DNA from: Geothrix sp.
GTDB taxonomy: Bacteria > Acidobacteriota > Holophagae > Holophagales > Holophagaceae
NCBI GenBank assembly: GCA_030824075.1
Contig: JAVBYJ010000018.1
Span: forward strand, 1-40,759
Direction of reading: 5' to 3'
Length of the DNA: 40,759 nt
The notes beneath the pieces were generated by a model that had not been told where the DNA came from, made no database searches, and was given only the letters and a program-made list of their open reading frames with translations. Of the stretch, positions 9,197-16,952 are shown in pieces. A program made the position numbers and the translations under genes. Numbering within the stretch: position 1 is the stretch's first letter; each line of letters opens with the position of its first letter.

Positions 9197-9212
9197 GAGG
9201 GCCATCGCCCTC
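9197..9212 (+). other. Small hairpin after malG
   Basis: GAGGGC-CATC-GCCCTC, a perfect 6-bp stem, lies 17 bases after the malG stop and ahead of the AAGGAG site of the next gene. The following bases are pyrimidine-rich but not a T-run, so at most a weak terminator or mRNA stabiliser. Confidence 0.35.
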
Positions 9213-9235
9213 CCTTCCCCCACAAGGAGTCCCGC

Positions 9236-9667
9236 ATGAGCCTCCGCTCGAGCCTGCTCAAGGCGATCGCCGTGTTCGCCCTGGCCCTCACCCCCCTCCT
9301 CGCCGAGCCCCCCGCGGGCAAGATCGAGATCAACTACCACCGCTGTGATGGCAACTACACCAAATGGGGCGTGCATCTCTGGAAAAGCCCGAATATGCCG
9401 CTGCCTGACATCGAGTGGCCCAATCCCATGATGCCCACCGGCAAGACCGACTTCGGCGTCTACTGGCACGCGGATGCGGAAGAGTTCAAGACCGGCGCCA
9501 AGATGCAGGTGAACTACATCATCCACAAGGGTGACATCAAGGAGCAGGGCGCCAAAGACATGGCCTTCGACGGCAATGCCCACAAGGCGATCTGGGTGAT
9601 CAACAACGACCGCACCATCTACTTCTCGAAGGAAGAGGCCCTGAAGGACCACGTCTGCAAGAAGTAG
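9236..9667 (+). CDS. Secreted stand-alone CBM41 (pullulanase-associated) starch-binding protein
   Basis: 143-residue protein: signal peptide (about 1-23, ending TPLLA) followed by a single module and nothing else. The module matches the CBM41/pullulanase-associated domain, with INYHRCDGNYTKWGVHLW (aromatic residues Trp44 and Trp49 are the likely alpha-glucan platform), DFGVYWHA, NYIIHKGD and a final AIWVINNDRTIYFS strand. CBM41 is normally an N-terminal module of pullulanases and here it is free. Cys37 and Cys141 are the only mature cysteines and could form a disulfide across the domain ends. The start has AAGGAG 7 bases upstream. It lies between malG and malS, and an intrinsic terminator follows, so it is probably the last gene of the malK-E-F-G transcript. 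The function suggested, binding maltodextrin or starch in the periplasm or at the cell surface, is inference. Confidence 0.85.
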   Translation: MSLRSSLLKAIAVFALALTPLLAEPPAGKIEINYHRCDGNYTKWGVHLWKSPNMPLPDIEWPNPMMPTGKTDFGVYWHADAEEFKTGAKMQVNYIIHKGDIKEQGAKDMAFDGNAHKAIWVINNDRTIYFSKEEALKDHVCKK

Positions 9668-9677
9668 GGTAGGGCGA

Positions 9678-9715
9678 CCCCCGGGGCGTGTGCTGCCCCG
9701 GGGGCCATGTTTTTT
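9678..9715 (+). terminator. Intrinsic terminator after the CBM41 gene
   Basis: A perfect 10-bp GC-rich stem (CCCCCGGGGC, 7-nt loop, complement) is followed after four bases by six T residues. It starts 11 bases after the CBM41 stop codon and is the clearest rho-independent terminator in the cluster. It implies that malS has its own promoter or depends on read-through. Confidence 0.85.
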
Positions 9716-9745
9716 CTCCGCCACGACCCGATCCACCGAGGTCCC

Positions 9746-11440
9746 ATGAGCCCGTTTCGAAGCCTCTGCCGCGCCTTATCTGCCCTGACCCTGTCCACCG
9801 CTTTCCTGGCCCCGGGAGTTGCCTGGGCCCAGACGCCGGTCGCGGTGCCCGGCACCTTCGCCGAGAACCCCATCATCTATTTCGTGATGACGGACCGCTT
9901 CTACAACGGCAATCCCGCCAACGACCAGAGCTATGGCCGCCAGCGGGAGAAGGCCCCGAAGGACGATGTGGGGACGTTCCACGGCGGTGACCTCAAGGGC
10001 CTTACGGTGAAGCTCAAGGAAGGCTGGTTCCGGGACCTTGGCGTGAATGCTCTGTGGATCACCGCGCCCTACGAACAGATCCACGGCTGGGTCCAAGGCG
10101 GCCAGAAGGAGTTCAAGCACTACGCCTACCATGGCTACTACGCCCTGGACTACACGGTGCTCGACAAGAACATGGGCACGCCCCAGGAGCTGCGCGAACT
10201 GGTGGACACGGCCCACAGCCAGGGCATCCGCATCCTCTTCGACATTGTCATGAACCATCCCGGCTACCTGGACATCCAGACGGCCGAGGACATGAAGATC
10301 GACGTGTTGTGGCCGGACTGGGAGAAGGATCCCAACCTGCTGCGGAACTATCACAACTACATCGACTACAACTCCTTCAAGTTCGGCGACTGGTGGGGAC
10401 GGCCCTGGGTGCGGGCCGGGCTGCCGGGCTATCTCGACGGCGGGCGCCATGATTTCACCATGCAGCTGGCCTACCTGCCGGACTTCCGGACCGAAAGCGC
10501 CGAGTTCGTGAAGCTCCCGAAATTCCTCAAGGAGAAGGCCGACACCAAGGCGGTGGACCTGCCCAGCACCACCGTGCGGGGCTACCTCATCACATGGCTC
10601 ACGGAGTGGGTGCGCGAGTATGGCATCGACGGCTTCCGCGCCGACACCGTGAAACATGTGGAACCCGAAGCCTGGGCGGCCCTGAAGGCGGAAGCCGTGA
10701 AAGCGCTGGCGGAATTCAAGGCGAAGAACCCCACCCGCAAAGTGGATGACGCTCCCTTCTGGATGGTGGGCGAGTACTGGGGTGTGGGACCCACCAGGCA
10801 CAAGCTGACCGGCTTCGGCTTCGACGCCATGATCAACTTCGATTTCCAGCAGCAGGAAGGCGCCTTCGCCAAGCCGGAGAAGCTCTTCAAGAGCTACGCC
10901 CTGGCCCAGGCCGGCAAGCCTGTCCATATGCTGAACTACCTGTCCTCTCACGACACGGAGCTCTTCGATCGGGATCGCCTCATCGAAGGCGGCGCGGCCC
11001 TGCTGCTGGCCCCCGGTGGCGTGCAGATCTTCTATGGCGACGAAACCGCTCGGCCCCTGGGCCTCGTGCCCCGCGCGGATCAACAGCAGGCCACCCGTTC
11101 CGACATGAACTGGGTAAATCCTGATGCGAAGGTCCTGGCCCACTGGCGCAAGCTGGGGACCTTCCGCGCCCGGCACCGGGCCCTCGCCAACGGCGAGCAC
11201 AAGCAGCTGGGTGAGGCCCCCTACACCTTCAGTCGCATGGAGCCCATCGGTGGTGATCGCGTGGTGGTGGCCATGGGTGCCAAGGACGAGGTCAGCCTGC
11301 CCGTGGCGGGCGTGTTCGCGGATGGCGAGACCCTTCGTGACGCCTACACCGGCCGCACTGCCAAGGTGACAGGCGGCAAGGTCATGCTCCAGGCGGATCA
11401 GTACGTCCTGCTGGAGCGCGTCCAGGGCGAAGCCCACTGA
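9746..11440 (+). CDS. malS: Periplasmic alpha-amylase, MalS type (GH13)
   Basis: 564-residue exported amylase. The leader (about 1-28) ends GVAWA before QTPV. GH13 regions: FDIVMNH (165-171), GIDGFRADTVKHVE with nucleophile Asp300, FWMVGEYWG with acid/base Glu343, and YLSSHDT with Asp403. Long stretches such as YHGYYALDYTVLDKNMG, RILFDIVMNHPGY, GFDAMINFDFQ and GVQIFYGDE read like Escherichia coli MalS, which shortens maltodextrins in the periplasm for MalE. The ATG at 9746 is chosen because it starts the signal peptide and has GAGG just upstream; an in-frame ATG at 9707 lies within the preceding terminator. It belongs to the extracytoplasmic half of the pathway with the lipoprotein amylase and pullulanase. 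Confidence 0.92.
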   Translation: MSPFRSLCRALSALTLSTAFLAPGVAWAQTPVAVPGTFAENPIIYFVMTDRFYNGNPANDQSYGRQREKAPKDDVGTFHGGDLKGLTVKLKEGWFRDLGVNALWITAPYEQIHGWVQGGQKEFKHYAYHGYYALDYTVLDKNMGTPQELRELVDTAHSQGIRILFDIVMNHPGYLDIQTAEDMKIDVLWPDWEKDPNLLRNYHNYIDYNSFKFGDWWGRPWVRAGLPGYLDGGRHDFTMQLAYLPDFRTESAEFVKLPKFLKEKADTKAVDLPSTTVRGYLITWLTEWVREYGIDGFRADTVKHVEPEAWAALKAEAVKALAEFKAKNPTRKVDDAPFWMVGEYWGVGPTRHKLTGFGFDAMINFDFQQQEGAFAKPEKLFKSYALAQAGKPVHMLNYLSSHDTELFDRDRLIEGGAALLLAPGGVQIFYGDETARPLGLVPRADQQQATRSDMNWVNPDAKVLAHWRKLGTFRARHRALANGEHKQLGEAPYTFSRMEPIGGDRVVVAMGAKDEVSLPVAGVFADGETLRDAYTGRTAKVTGGKVMLQADQYVLLERVQGEAH

Positions 11441-11452
11441 ACCTTCATGTCT

Positions 11453-11473
11453 CGCCATTCGGCACGAGTGGCG
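11453..11473 (+). other. Hairpin between malS and the phosphorylase gene
   Basis: CGCCATTC, a 5-nt loop, then GAGTGGCG forms an 8-bp stem with one G-T pair, 13 bases after the malS stop. No T-run follows. Likely an intercistronic RNA stem; weak evidence alone. Confidence 0.35.
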
Positions 11474-11513
11474 TGTAGCGAATACAGCGTTGATTGAGAA
11501 CGAAGGAGCACGC

Positions 11514-13166
11514 ATGTCCACCAAGAAGCTGCCTCGGGTTGCGTATTTCTGCATGGAATACGCCCTGGAAAGCCCATTCAAGATTTACGCGGGGGGCCTA
11601 GGCATCCTGGCCGGTGATTACCTGAAGGGTGTGAAGGACCACGGCTACCCCATGGTAGGCATCGGCATCCGCTGGAAGCAGGGCTACGGCGAACAGATGG
11701 TGGATGCGGAATCCGGCAAGGTCTATGACGCGTACCGGAGCGGCAACCACGAGTTCCTCGAAGACACGGGCGTCGTGGTCGAGATCGAGATCAAGGGCAA
11801 GCCCGTGAAGATCAAGGTCTGGCGGGTGAACAGCTTCGGCGTGGATTCCCTCTACCTGCTGGACACGGACATCGAGGAAAACGATGGCGAGTCCCGCTGG
11901 ATCACGGGCCAGCTCTACGGCTGGTTTGGTGAGGAGCGGGTGGCCCAGGAGATGGTGCTGGGAATCGGCGGGGTGCGGGCCCTGCAGGCCCTGCGCATCA
12001 AGCCCGATGTCTACCACTTCAACGAGGGCCACGCCCTCTTCGCGGGCTTCGAGCTGATGCATCAGCGCATGGCCAAGGGGGCCACCTTCGAGGCCGCCTG
12101 GGCCAAGACGCGGGACGAGGTGGTCTTCACGACCCATACGCCCATCGTGCAGGGCAATGAATCCCACCCGATCGATCGTTTCCTCTACATGGGCGCGAAC
12201 CTCGGCCTGACCAAGGCCCAGCTCAAGCAGGTGGGAGGCAGCCCCTTCAATATGACCGTGGGCGCGCTTCGGCTTTCTCGCATCTCCAATGCCGTCGCGG
12301 ATCTCCATCGCGTGACTGCCAATGGCATGTGGAAGAAGGTCGATGGTCGCAGCGAGATCATCGGCATCACCAACGCGATCCATAGGCCCACTTGGGTGGA
12401 TACCCGGATGCTCGATCTGGCCGCAGCCTGCGATGGCTCGAAGAAGGCGAAGGAGGCGCTCTGGAGGGCGCACATGGACAACAAGAAGAAGCTCATCCAA
12501 TTCGTCGAGGCGCGCACCGGCGTCAAGTTGGACGTCGACCAGCTGCTGATCGGATTCTCCCGCCGCGCCGCGCCGTACAAACGGTCCAATTTCATCTTCA
12601 CGGATCGCAAGTTCATCGAACCCCTGCTCAAGACCGGCAAGCTCCAGATCGTCTTCTCCGGTAAAGCCCATCCCCTGGATGACAATGGCAAGAGAATCGT
12701 CGAAAACATCCTGGAGATGACCCAGAGGTATCCGGGCCGCGTGGTCTTCCTGGAGAACTACGACATGGAGATCGGCCGGATGCTCACCCGGGGCTCTGAC
12801 GTATGGCTGAACAATCCGCGCCGCCCCAAGGAAGCCTCCGGCACCTCGGGCATGAAGGCCGCGATGAACGGCGTGTTGAACCTGTCCATCCTGGACGGAT
12901 GGTGGCCGGAAGCCTGTGATCACGGCGTGAACGGCTGGCAATTCGGCGATGGTTTCGAGAGCGAGGACGAGGCCGTGCTCGACAAACACGACTTCAAGGC
13001 CTTCAAGAAAGTGGTGACCGACGAGGTGCTGCCCACCTATTACGACCGCCACGAGGCCTGGGTGGACATGATGGTCGCCTCCATCCAGAGCACCCGGGAT
13101 GCCTTCGGCGTCCAGCGCATGCTGGAGGAGTACTACACCCGGATGTACAAACGGACCACGCGTTAG
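11514..13166 (+). CDS. glgP: Alpha-glucan (maltodextrin) phosphorylase, short GT35 type
   Basis: 550-residue cytoplasmic enzyme expected to release glucose 1-phosphate from maltodextrins or glycogen using phosphate and pyridoxal phosphate. The N-terminal VAYFCMEYALES and YAGGLGILAGDYLK segments, FNEGHA, TTHTPI and the PLP region EASGTSGMKAAMNG (Lys448 the presumed Schiff-base lysine) place it in the short alpha-glucan phosphorylase branch; classical GT35 enzymes have about 750-850 residues and a longer N-terminal regulatory part. The start at 11514 has GAAGGAGC 3-9 bases upstream; the frame extends eight codons further without a better site. No signal peptide, unlike its two neighbours, so it acts on imported sugar. 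A related glycosyltransferase function is much less likely given the PLP motif. Confidence 0.88.
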   Translation: MSTKKLPRVAYFCMEYALESPFKIYAGGLGILAGDYLKGVKDHGYPMVGIGIRWKQGYGEQMVDAESGKVYDAYRSGNHEFLEDTGVVVEIEIKGKPVKIKVWRVNSFGVDSLYLLDTDIEENDGESRWITGQLYGWFGEERVAQEMVLGIGGVRALQALRIKPDVYHFNEGHALFAGFELMHQRMAKGATFEAAWAKTRDEVVFTTHTPIVQGNESHPIDRFLYMGANLGLTKAQLKQVGGSPFNMTVGALRLSRISNAVADLHRVTANGMWKKVDGRSEIIGITNAIHRPTWVDTRMLDLAAACDGSKKAKEALWRAHMDNKKKLIQFVEARTGVKLDVDQLLIGFSRRAAPYKRSNFIFTDRKFIEPLLKTGKLQIVFSGKAHPLDDNGKRIVENILEMTQRYPGRVVFLENYDMEIGRMLTRGSDVWLNNPRRPKEASGTSGMKAAMNGVLNLSILDGWWPEACDHGVNGWQFGDGFESEDEAVLDKHDFKAFKKVVTDEVLPTYYDRHEAWVDMMVASIQSTRDAFGVQRMLEEYYTRMYKRTTR

Positions 13167-13180
13167 GCGATGGTTCGCCT
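13165..13180 (+). other. Small hairpin at the end of the phosphorylase gene
   Basis: AGGCGA-TGGT-TCGCCT starts inside the stop codon of the phosphorylase gene and is followed by TTTA. A six-pair stem with a minimal T-tract: a possible weak terminator before the pullulanase gene. Confidence 0.35.
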
Positions 13181-13227
13181 TTACCCTTCCCGTTGGATGA
13201 CCGGCTCGTTCTGACACGGAGCTTCCC

Positions 13228-15504
13228 ATGACCCGATTCCTGGTTTCCGTGCTTGCCTTCGGATGGGTGCTGCTGCTTGGGTGTGGGGGCGGAGGTGGCG
13301 GCAGTTCCTTACCACCCGTTCCGAGCTCGGTGGCCCTCGATGCTGATGCCAATGCCACTCCGCCCGCGGACGCCGCCTACTTCAAGGTGCCCAGCAACCC
13401 ACTGGGGGCGCTCGTCAGCGGGGGCCAGGTTACGTTCAACTACTGGAACCCCAACGCCAGCTCGGTGAGTCTCTGCCTCTACGCCAACTGGAATGATGCC
13501 CTGACGGCTCCGGCCGTCACCCAGGCCATGACTCGGGGCATGGGTGGAATCTGGAGTACGGGAGCGATCGCCGTTCCCGCGCAGACCTTCTACGTCTACA
13601 AGGTGGGCGGCAGCTACGTGCTGGATCCCTACGCCAAGTCTATGGCGCAGTGGATCCACACCAGCACCGCAAGCATCCCAGGAGACGCCATTGGCAAGGG
13701 GGCCATCGTGGATTCCCCTTCCGTGCTCCCGGATGGGGGGTGGACCCCCTACACGGGCTCCTCCTACTACTTCGATGGTTCGGCGATGAAAGGGCCGGAT
13801 GGTGCCCCCGCACCCTATGCCTTCACCTCCAATCGGGACGCCATCATCTATGAAACGGGCATCCGCGACCTGACGGTGGATCCCAGCCTCATCGGCTTTG
13901 AAGCCGGACACCCCTGGGGGACCTACAAGGGCCTGATCGACCTTCTGCCCCACATCCAGAAACTGGGTGTCACCCACGTCCAGCTGCTCTGCGCGCTGGA
14001 GAACTACACCTACGATCAGACCAAGATCGGCCTCCGGGAGATGGATCCCGCCAAGACCTCAGGCGCGAACTACAACTGGGGCTACGATCCGCAGAACTAC
14101 TTCACGCCGACCGGGATGTACTCTTCCAATCCCTTGGATCCCACGGTTCGGATCAACGAGATGAAGACCCTCATCAACGAGATCCACAAGCGGGGCATGG
14201 GGGTCATCCTCGATGTGGTCTACAACCACACCGCCAACAACAACGTCCTGGGCGACGCTGGCATTCAAGGCTACTACTACCGGAGTACGAGCCGGAATGG
14301 CGCCGGGAGTCAGGATGTGAAGTCCGAGGCCAAGATGGTGCGGAAGCTCATCGTCGATTCCATCGTCCAATGGGTGGGCGAGTACCGGGTGGACGGGTTC
14401 CGCTTCGACCTCATGGGCGTCATGGACACCCAGACCGTCAAGGCGGCCTACGGCGCGGCCAAGGCGCTCAATCCGAATGTGCTCTTCCTGGGTGAGGGTT
14501 GGAACGGGTTCTACAGTGGACTGGCGACCGATTACAACGGGGATGCGACCACCGGCGCCGACCAGGGGAACGCGGCTCAGTTCTACGGGCTGAATGTGTC
14601 GATGTTCTCCGACAGCTACCGTCAGGTCCTCAAGAACGGCTACCCCACCGATGGTGCGCCGGCCTTCCTGACGGGCATGGCGCAGAGTCCGGCGATCCTC
14701 TTTTCCAACACGGCAGGTGTGCCCACCAATGCCAGCCCCACCTTTGCGCCCGGTTCCACGAACAACGTGGCCAGCTACCTTACCTGCCACGACAACCTCT
14801 GCCTCTACGATGTGCTGGCCATGGCCACCAACGCGCCCAAGACCGCGGCGGGGGATGCGGTGATCCTGATGCGGGCCCGGGTGGGCTACGCGGTGCTCCT
14901 GTCCTCCCAGGGACTGGCCTTCATCCATGCCGGGGACGAGATGTTCCGGACGAAGGAGACCACGGGGCTGTACGCCAACACGAAGTCCAACGGGTCACGC
15001 TACTTCGTGGACAACTCCTACAACGCCTCGGACGCCATCAACCTGGTGGCCTGGTCCCAGGTCTACACGGCCGGCAACCCGCTTGCCGGCGGCTTCACGA
15101 ACTACGACGCCACCCAGAACGGCTACAGGCTCTACGCCTATGTCCAGGGACTTCTTTCCATCCGCAAGAGCAGCAACGCCTTCCGCCTGCCCGACGCGGT
15201 CCGGGCCGCCAATCTCACCCGCATCGATCCCGTGGGCATGGGCACCAGCACCCTGGCCTTCGGCTACAGGTGCGTGGCCTCCACCGTGGATGCCACGGCC
15301 TTCTACGTGTTTCACAACGCAGGAACCACGGCCCAATCCTTCAACACGGGCGTGGATCTGAGCAGCGCCGTCCTGCTGGCGGATGGCACCCAGGCGGGCC
15401 TGACACCCATCCCCCTGGGTAGTTCCGCCGTCACCATCATCACCACCGGCGGGGTCAGCACGGTCACCCTCCCCGCCCTCACCTCGGCCATCATCCGGAA
15501 ATAA
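13228..15504 (+). CDS. pulA: Type I pullulanase, lipoprotein (GH13)
   Basis: 758-residue debranching enzyme for alpha-1,6 bonds of starch, glycogen or pullulan. A lipoprotein leader with LLLGC (Cys19) is followed by a Gly/Ser-rich tether, so it should be anchored to a membrane and face the outside or the periplasm. An N-terminal beta domain (about 50-140, CBM48-like, with VTFNYWNPNASSVSLCLY) precedes the catalytic barrel. The type I pullulanase signature YNWGYDP is at 282-288. GH13 regions: DVVYNHT (329-335), DGFRFDLMG with nucleophile Asp394, LFLGEGWN with Glu423, and CHDN with Asp522. It lacks its own CBM41, and a free CBM41 protein is encoded 3.5 kb upstream. The 3' end overlaps the convergent ion-channel gene by 14 bases, with no terminator between them. 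Confidence 0.93.
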   Translation: MTRFLVSVLAFGWVLLLGCGGGGGGSSLPPVPSSVALDADANATPPADAAYFKVPSNPLGALVSGGQVTFNYWNPNASSVSLCLYANWNDALTAPAVTQAMTRGMGGIWSTGAIAVPAQTFYVYKVGGSYVLDPYAKSMAQWIHTSTASIPGDAIGKGAIVDSPSVLPDGGWTPYTGSSYYFDGSAMKGPDGAPAPYAFTSNRDAIIYETGIRDLTVDPSLIGFEAGHPWGTYKGLIDLLPHIQKLGVTHVQLLCALENYTYDQTKIGLREMDPAKTSGANYNWGYDPQNYFTPTGMYSSNPLDPTVRINEMKTLINEIHKRGMGVILDVVYNHTANNNVLGDAGIQGYYYRSTSRNGAGSQDVKSEAKMVRKLIVDSIVQWVGEYRVDGFRFDLMGVMDTQTVKAAYGAAKALNPNVLFLGEGWNGFYSGLATDYNGDATTGADQGNAAQFYGLNVSMFSDSYRQVLKNGYPTDGAPAFLTGMAQSPAILFSNTAGVPTNASPTFAPGSTNNVASYLTCHDNLCLYDVLAMATNAPKTAAGDAVILMRARVGYAVLLSSQGLAFIHAGDEMFRTKETTGLYANTKSNGSRYFVDNSYNASDAINLVAWSQVYTAGNPLAGGFTNYDATQNGYRLYAYVQGLLSIRKSSNAFRLPDAVRAANLTRIDPVGMGTSTLAFGYRCVASTVDATAFYVFHNAGTTAQSFNTGVDLSSAVLLADGTQAGLTPIPLGSSAVTIITTGGVSTVTLPALTSAIIRK

Positions 15505-16399
15505 GTCCTGGCGCCAGGAGACCCTTCTCGGGTTCCCCGGGCAGCCTACACCCTGTGCCGAGGTCGCCCGATGCCATCCCTTCGGATTCATGACTTCGAG
15601 GCCTCCGAAGTGCTTCGATGTCTCGCCGTAAGGCGCGCACCTCTTCGAGGATCAACCGGGTCTGGGCTTCCCCCTCGTCCTTGAGGTCTTCGGTGACCTG
15701 TGCCTGCATCGCATTCACGACCACCGCAATGAACAGGTTCAACACCATGAATGTCGCAATGAGCAGGTAGATGAGGAAGAAGATCCAGGCATACGGCGAC
15801 TGAGCCATGACGCCGCGTGCGATGTCGGGCCACCCCTCAACGGTCATCACCTGGAACAGGGTGAACAGCGATGCGCCGAGGTTGCCGAACAGGTCCGGAG
15901 AGATGGCGCCGAACAGCTTGGTGGCCATCACCGCCGACACATAGAGCACGAGTCCCATGAGCCCGACGATGGAGGCCATCCCGGGCAAGGCCTTGAGCAG
16001 TGCGCCAACCACTCCGCGCATGGAAGGCACCAGTGAAACCAGCCGCAGGACTCGGAGCACTCGCAGCGAACGCAGGACGGTGAAGGCACTGCCAGCGGGG
16101 ACCACGGCGATCCCCACGACCAGCAGATCGAACACGCGCCAGGGGTCGCGGAAGTATTGGCCACGGTGGACGAAGGCCCGCAACAGCAGCTCCACAACGA
16201 ACACAGCCAGCACGAGCCGATCGAACCCGTGAAGCAGATCCTCCAAGCGGGCCGTGATCAGCGGCGAGGTCTCGATTCCAAGGGTAACGGCGTTCAGGAG
16301 GATCAGCGCCGTGATGGACTTCTCGAACCAGACACCCTCGACGAGGGCGAGGACGCGCTCTCGCCGGGAAAGGGTGCGGTCGGAGGGATCGGTGTTCAT
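15491..16399 (-). CDS. Voltage-gated ion channel, one-domain (bacterial Nav/Cav-like)
   Basis: 302-residue, six-helix subunit expected to form a tetramer in the inner membrane. S1-S3 lie in about 25-105. S4 has Arg110, 113, 116 and 119 at every third position, the classic voltage sensor. The pore helix LFTLFQVMT leads into the filter TVEGWPD (186-192), and S6 (about 203-232) ends NLFIAVVVNAMQ. Residues about 236-266 form a charged heptad-like coiled coil, as in NaChBac-type channels. NaChBac has TLESW; here the Ser is Gly and Pro-Asp follows, as in eukaryotic calcium-channel repeats (EGWP/EGWT). Which ion passes cannot be decided from sequence. Its neighbours concern ion or envelope stress (terC, nhaR-type regulator), but it is 187 bases from the next gene and need not be co-transcribed. 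Confidence 0.9.
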   Translation of the reverse strand: MNTDPSDRTLSRRERVLALVEGVWFEKSITALILLNAVTLGIETSPLITARLEDLLHGFDRLVLAVFVVELLLRAFVHRGQYFRDPWRVFDLLVVGIAVVPAGSAFTVLRSLRVLRVLRLVSLVPSMRGVVGALLKALPGMASIVGLMGLVLYVSAVMATKLFGAISPDLFGNLGASLFTLFQVMTVEGWPDIARGVMAQSPYAWIFFLIYLLIATFMVLNLFIAVVVNAMQAQVTEDLKDEGEAQTRLILEEVRALRRDIEALRRPRSHESEGMASGDLGTGCRLPGEPEKGLLAPGLISG

Positions 16400-16586
16400 C
16401 GTGGTGCTTCCATGGACACTTTGGTGGCGTCTTGTGTGGCTTCATGCCCGCGATAGGGGCCAGGGAGGGGGAGGCCATTGGAGTTGGTGATGGCGGCTCC
16501 TGTCACCGCCGGCAGTGGCTGGGGCCACCACCGCCACCCTCCCTGCCCAGACCCGGAGAACAGCCAGAGACTGGATGAGCCGCTCC

Positions 16587-16895
16587 CTAGCTCCAGAAGA
16601 CCTTCTTGAGGTTTCCCAGGAAGCCGCCCTCTTCGGCGCGGGTCAGGGACTCCAGTTCCCCGGCGTCCAGCCAGAGACCCCGGCAGGCGCTGCACTGGTC
16701 CACCCTGTGGCCAAGGTGCTCGATCTCCAGGAGCTCCATCCCGCACTTGGGGCAGCGCATCCAGTGGCGTTCCTTGAGCGTGCGGCGCTCTTCGGCCCGA
16801 AGCTGCTCTTCCCGGGCAAGCGCCAGGCTGCGTCTCCGCTCAAGCTCCTGTTGGGCGAAGAAGGTCTCTTCAGGGGTGCTGGGTTTGACGGGCAT
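16587..16895 (-). CDS. Small zinc-ribbon protein (zf-TFIIB family)
   Basis: 102 residues. The first 45 are charged and probably helical (a Glu/Arg-rich stretch), followed by a zinc ribbon with CPKC (Cys48, Cys51) and CSAC (Cys68, Cys71) and the GLWLDAGELE motif typical of the zf-TFIIB family. Function in bacteria is not established; a nucleic-acid or protein-binding adaptor is possible. AAGGAG lies about 6 bases before the start. It follows terC by 57 bases on the same strand and is probably the last gene of the hpf-htpX-terC set. The 187 bases between it and the ion-channel gene contain no gene or clear terminator that I can see. Confidence 0.82.
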   Translation of the reverse strand: MPVKPSTPEETFFAQQELERRRSLALAREEQLRAEERRTLKERHWMRCPKCGMELLEIEHLGHRVDQCSACRGLWLDAGELESLTRAEEGGFLGNLKKVFWS

Positions 16896-16952
16896 GTGGG
16901 CTCCTTGGGAGATGGGATGCTGGGATCTCGGGTCAGAGGACGGGGCGGGGAA

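Noticed and set aside
9707..9745. Earlier in-frame ATG for malS
   Set aside because: It lies in the terminator of the preceding gene and adds residues ahead of a complete signal peptide.
9776..11581. 601-residue minus-strand frame opposite malS
   Set aside because: No recognisable motif; malS on the plus strand has all GH13 catalytic residues.
11514..13166. Phosphorylase as a truncated pseudogene
   Set aside because: At 550 residues it is short for GT35, but it is open throughout, keeps the PLP lysine region and matches the known short branch.
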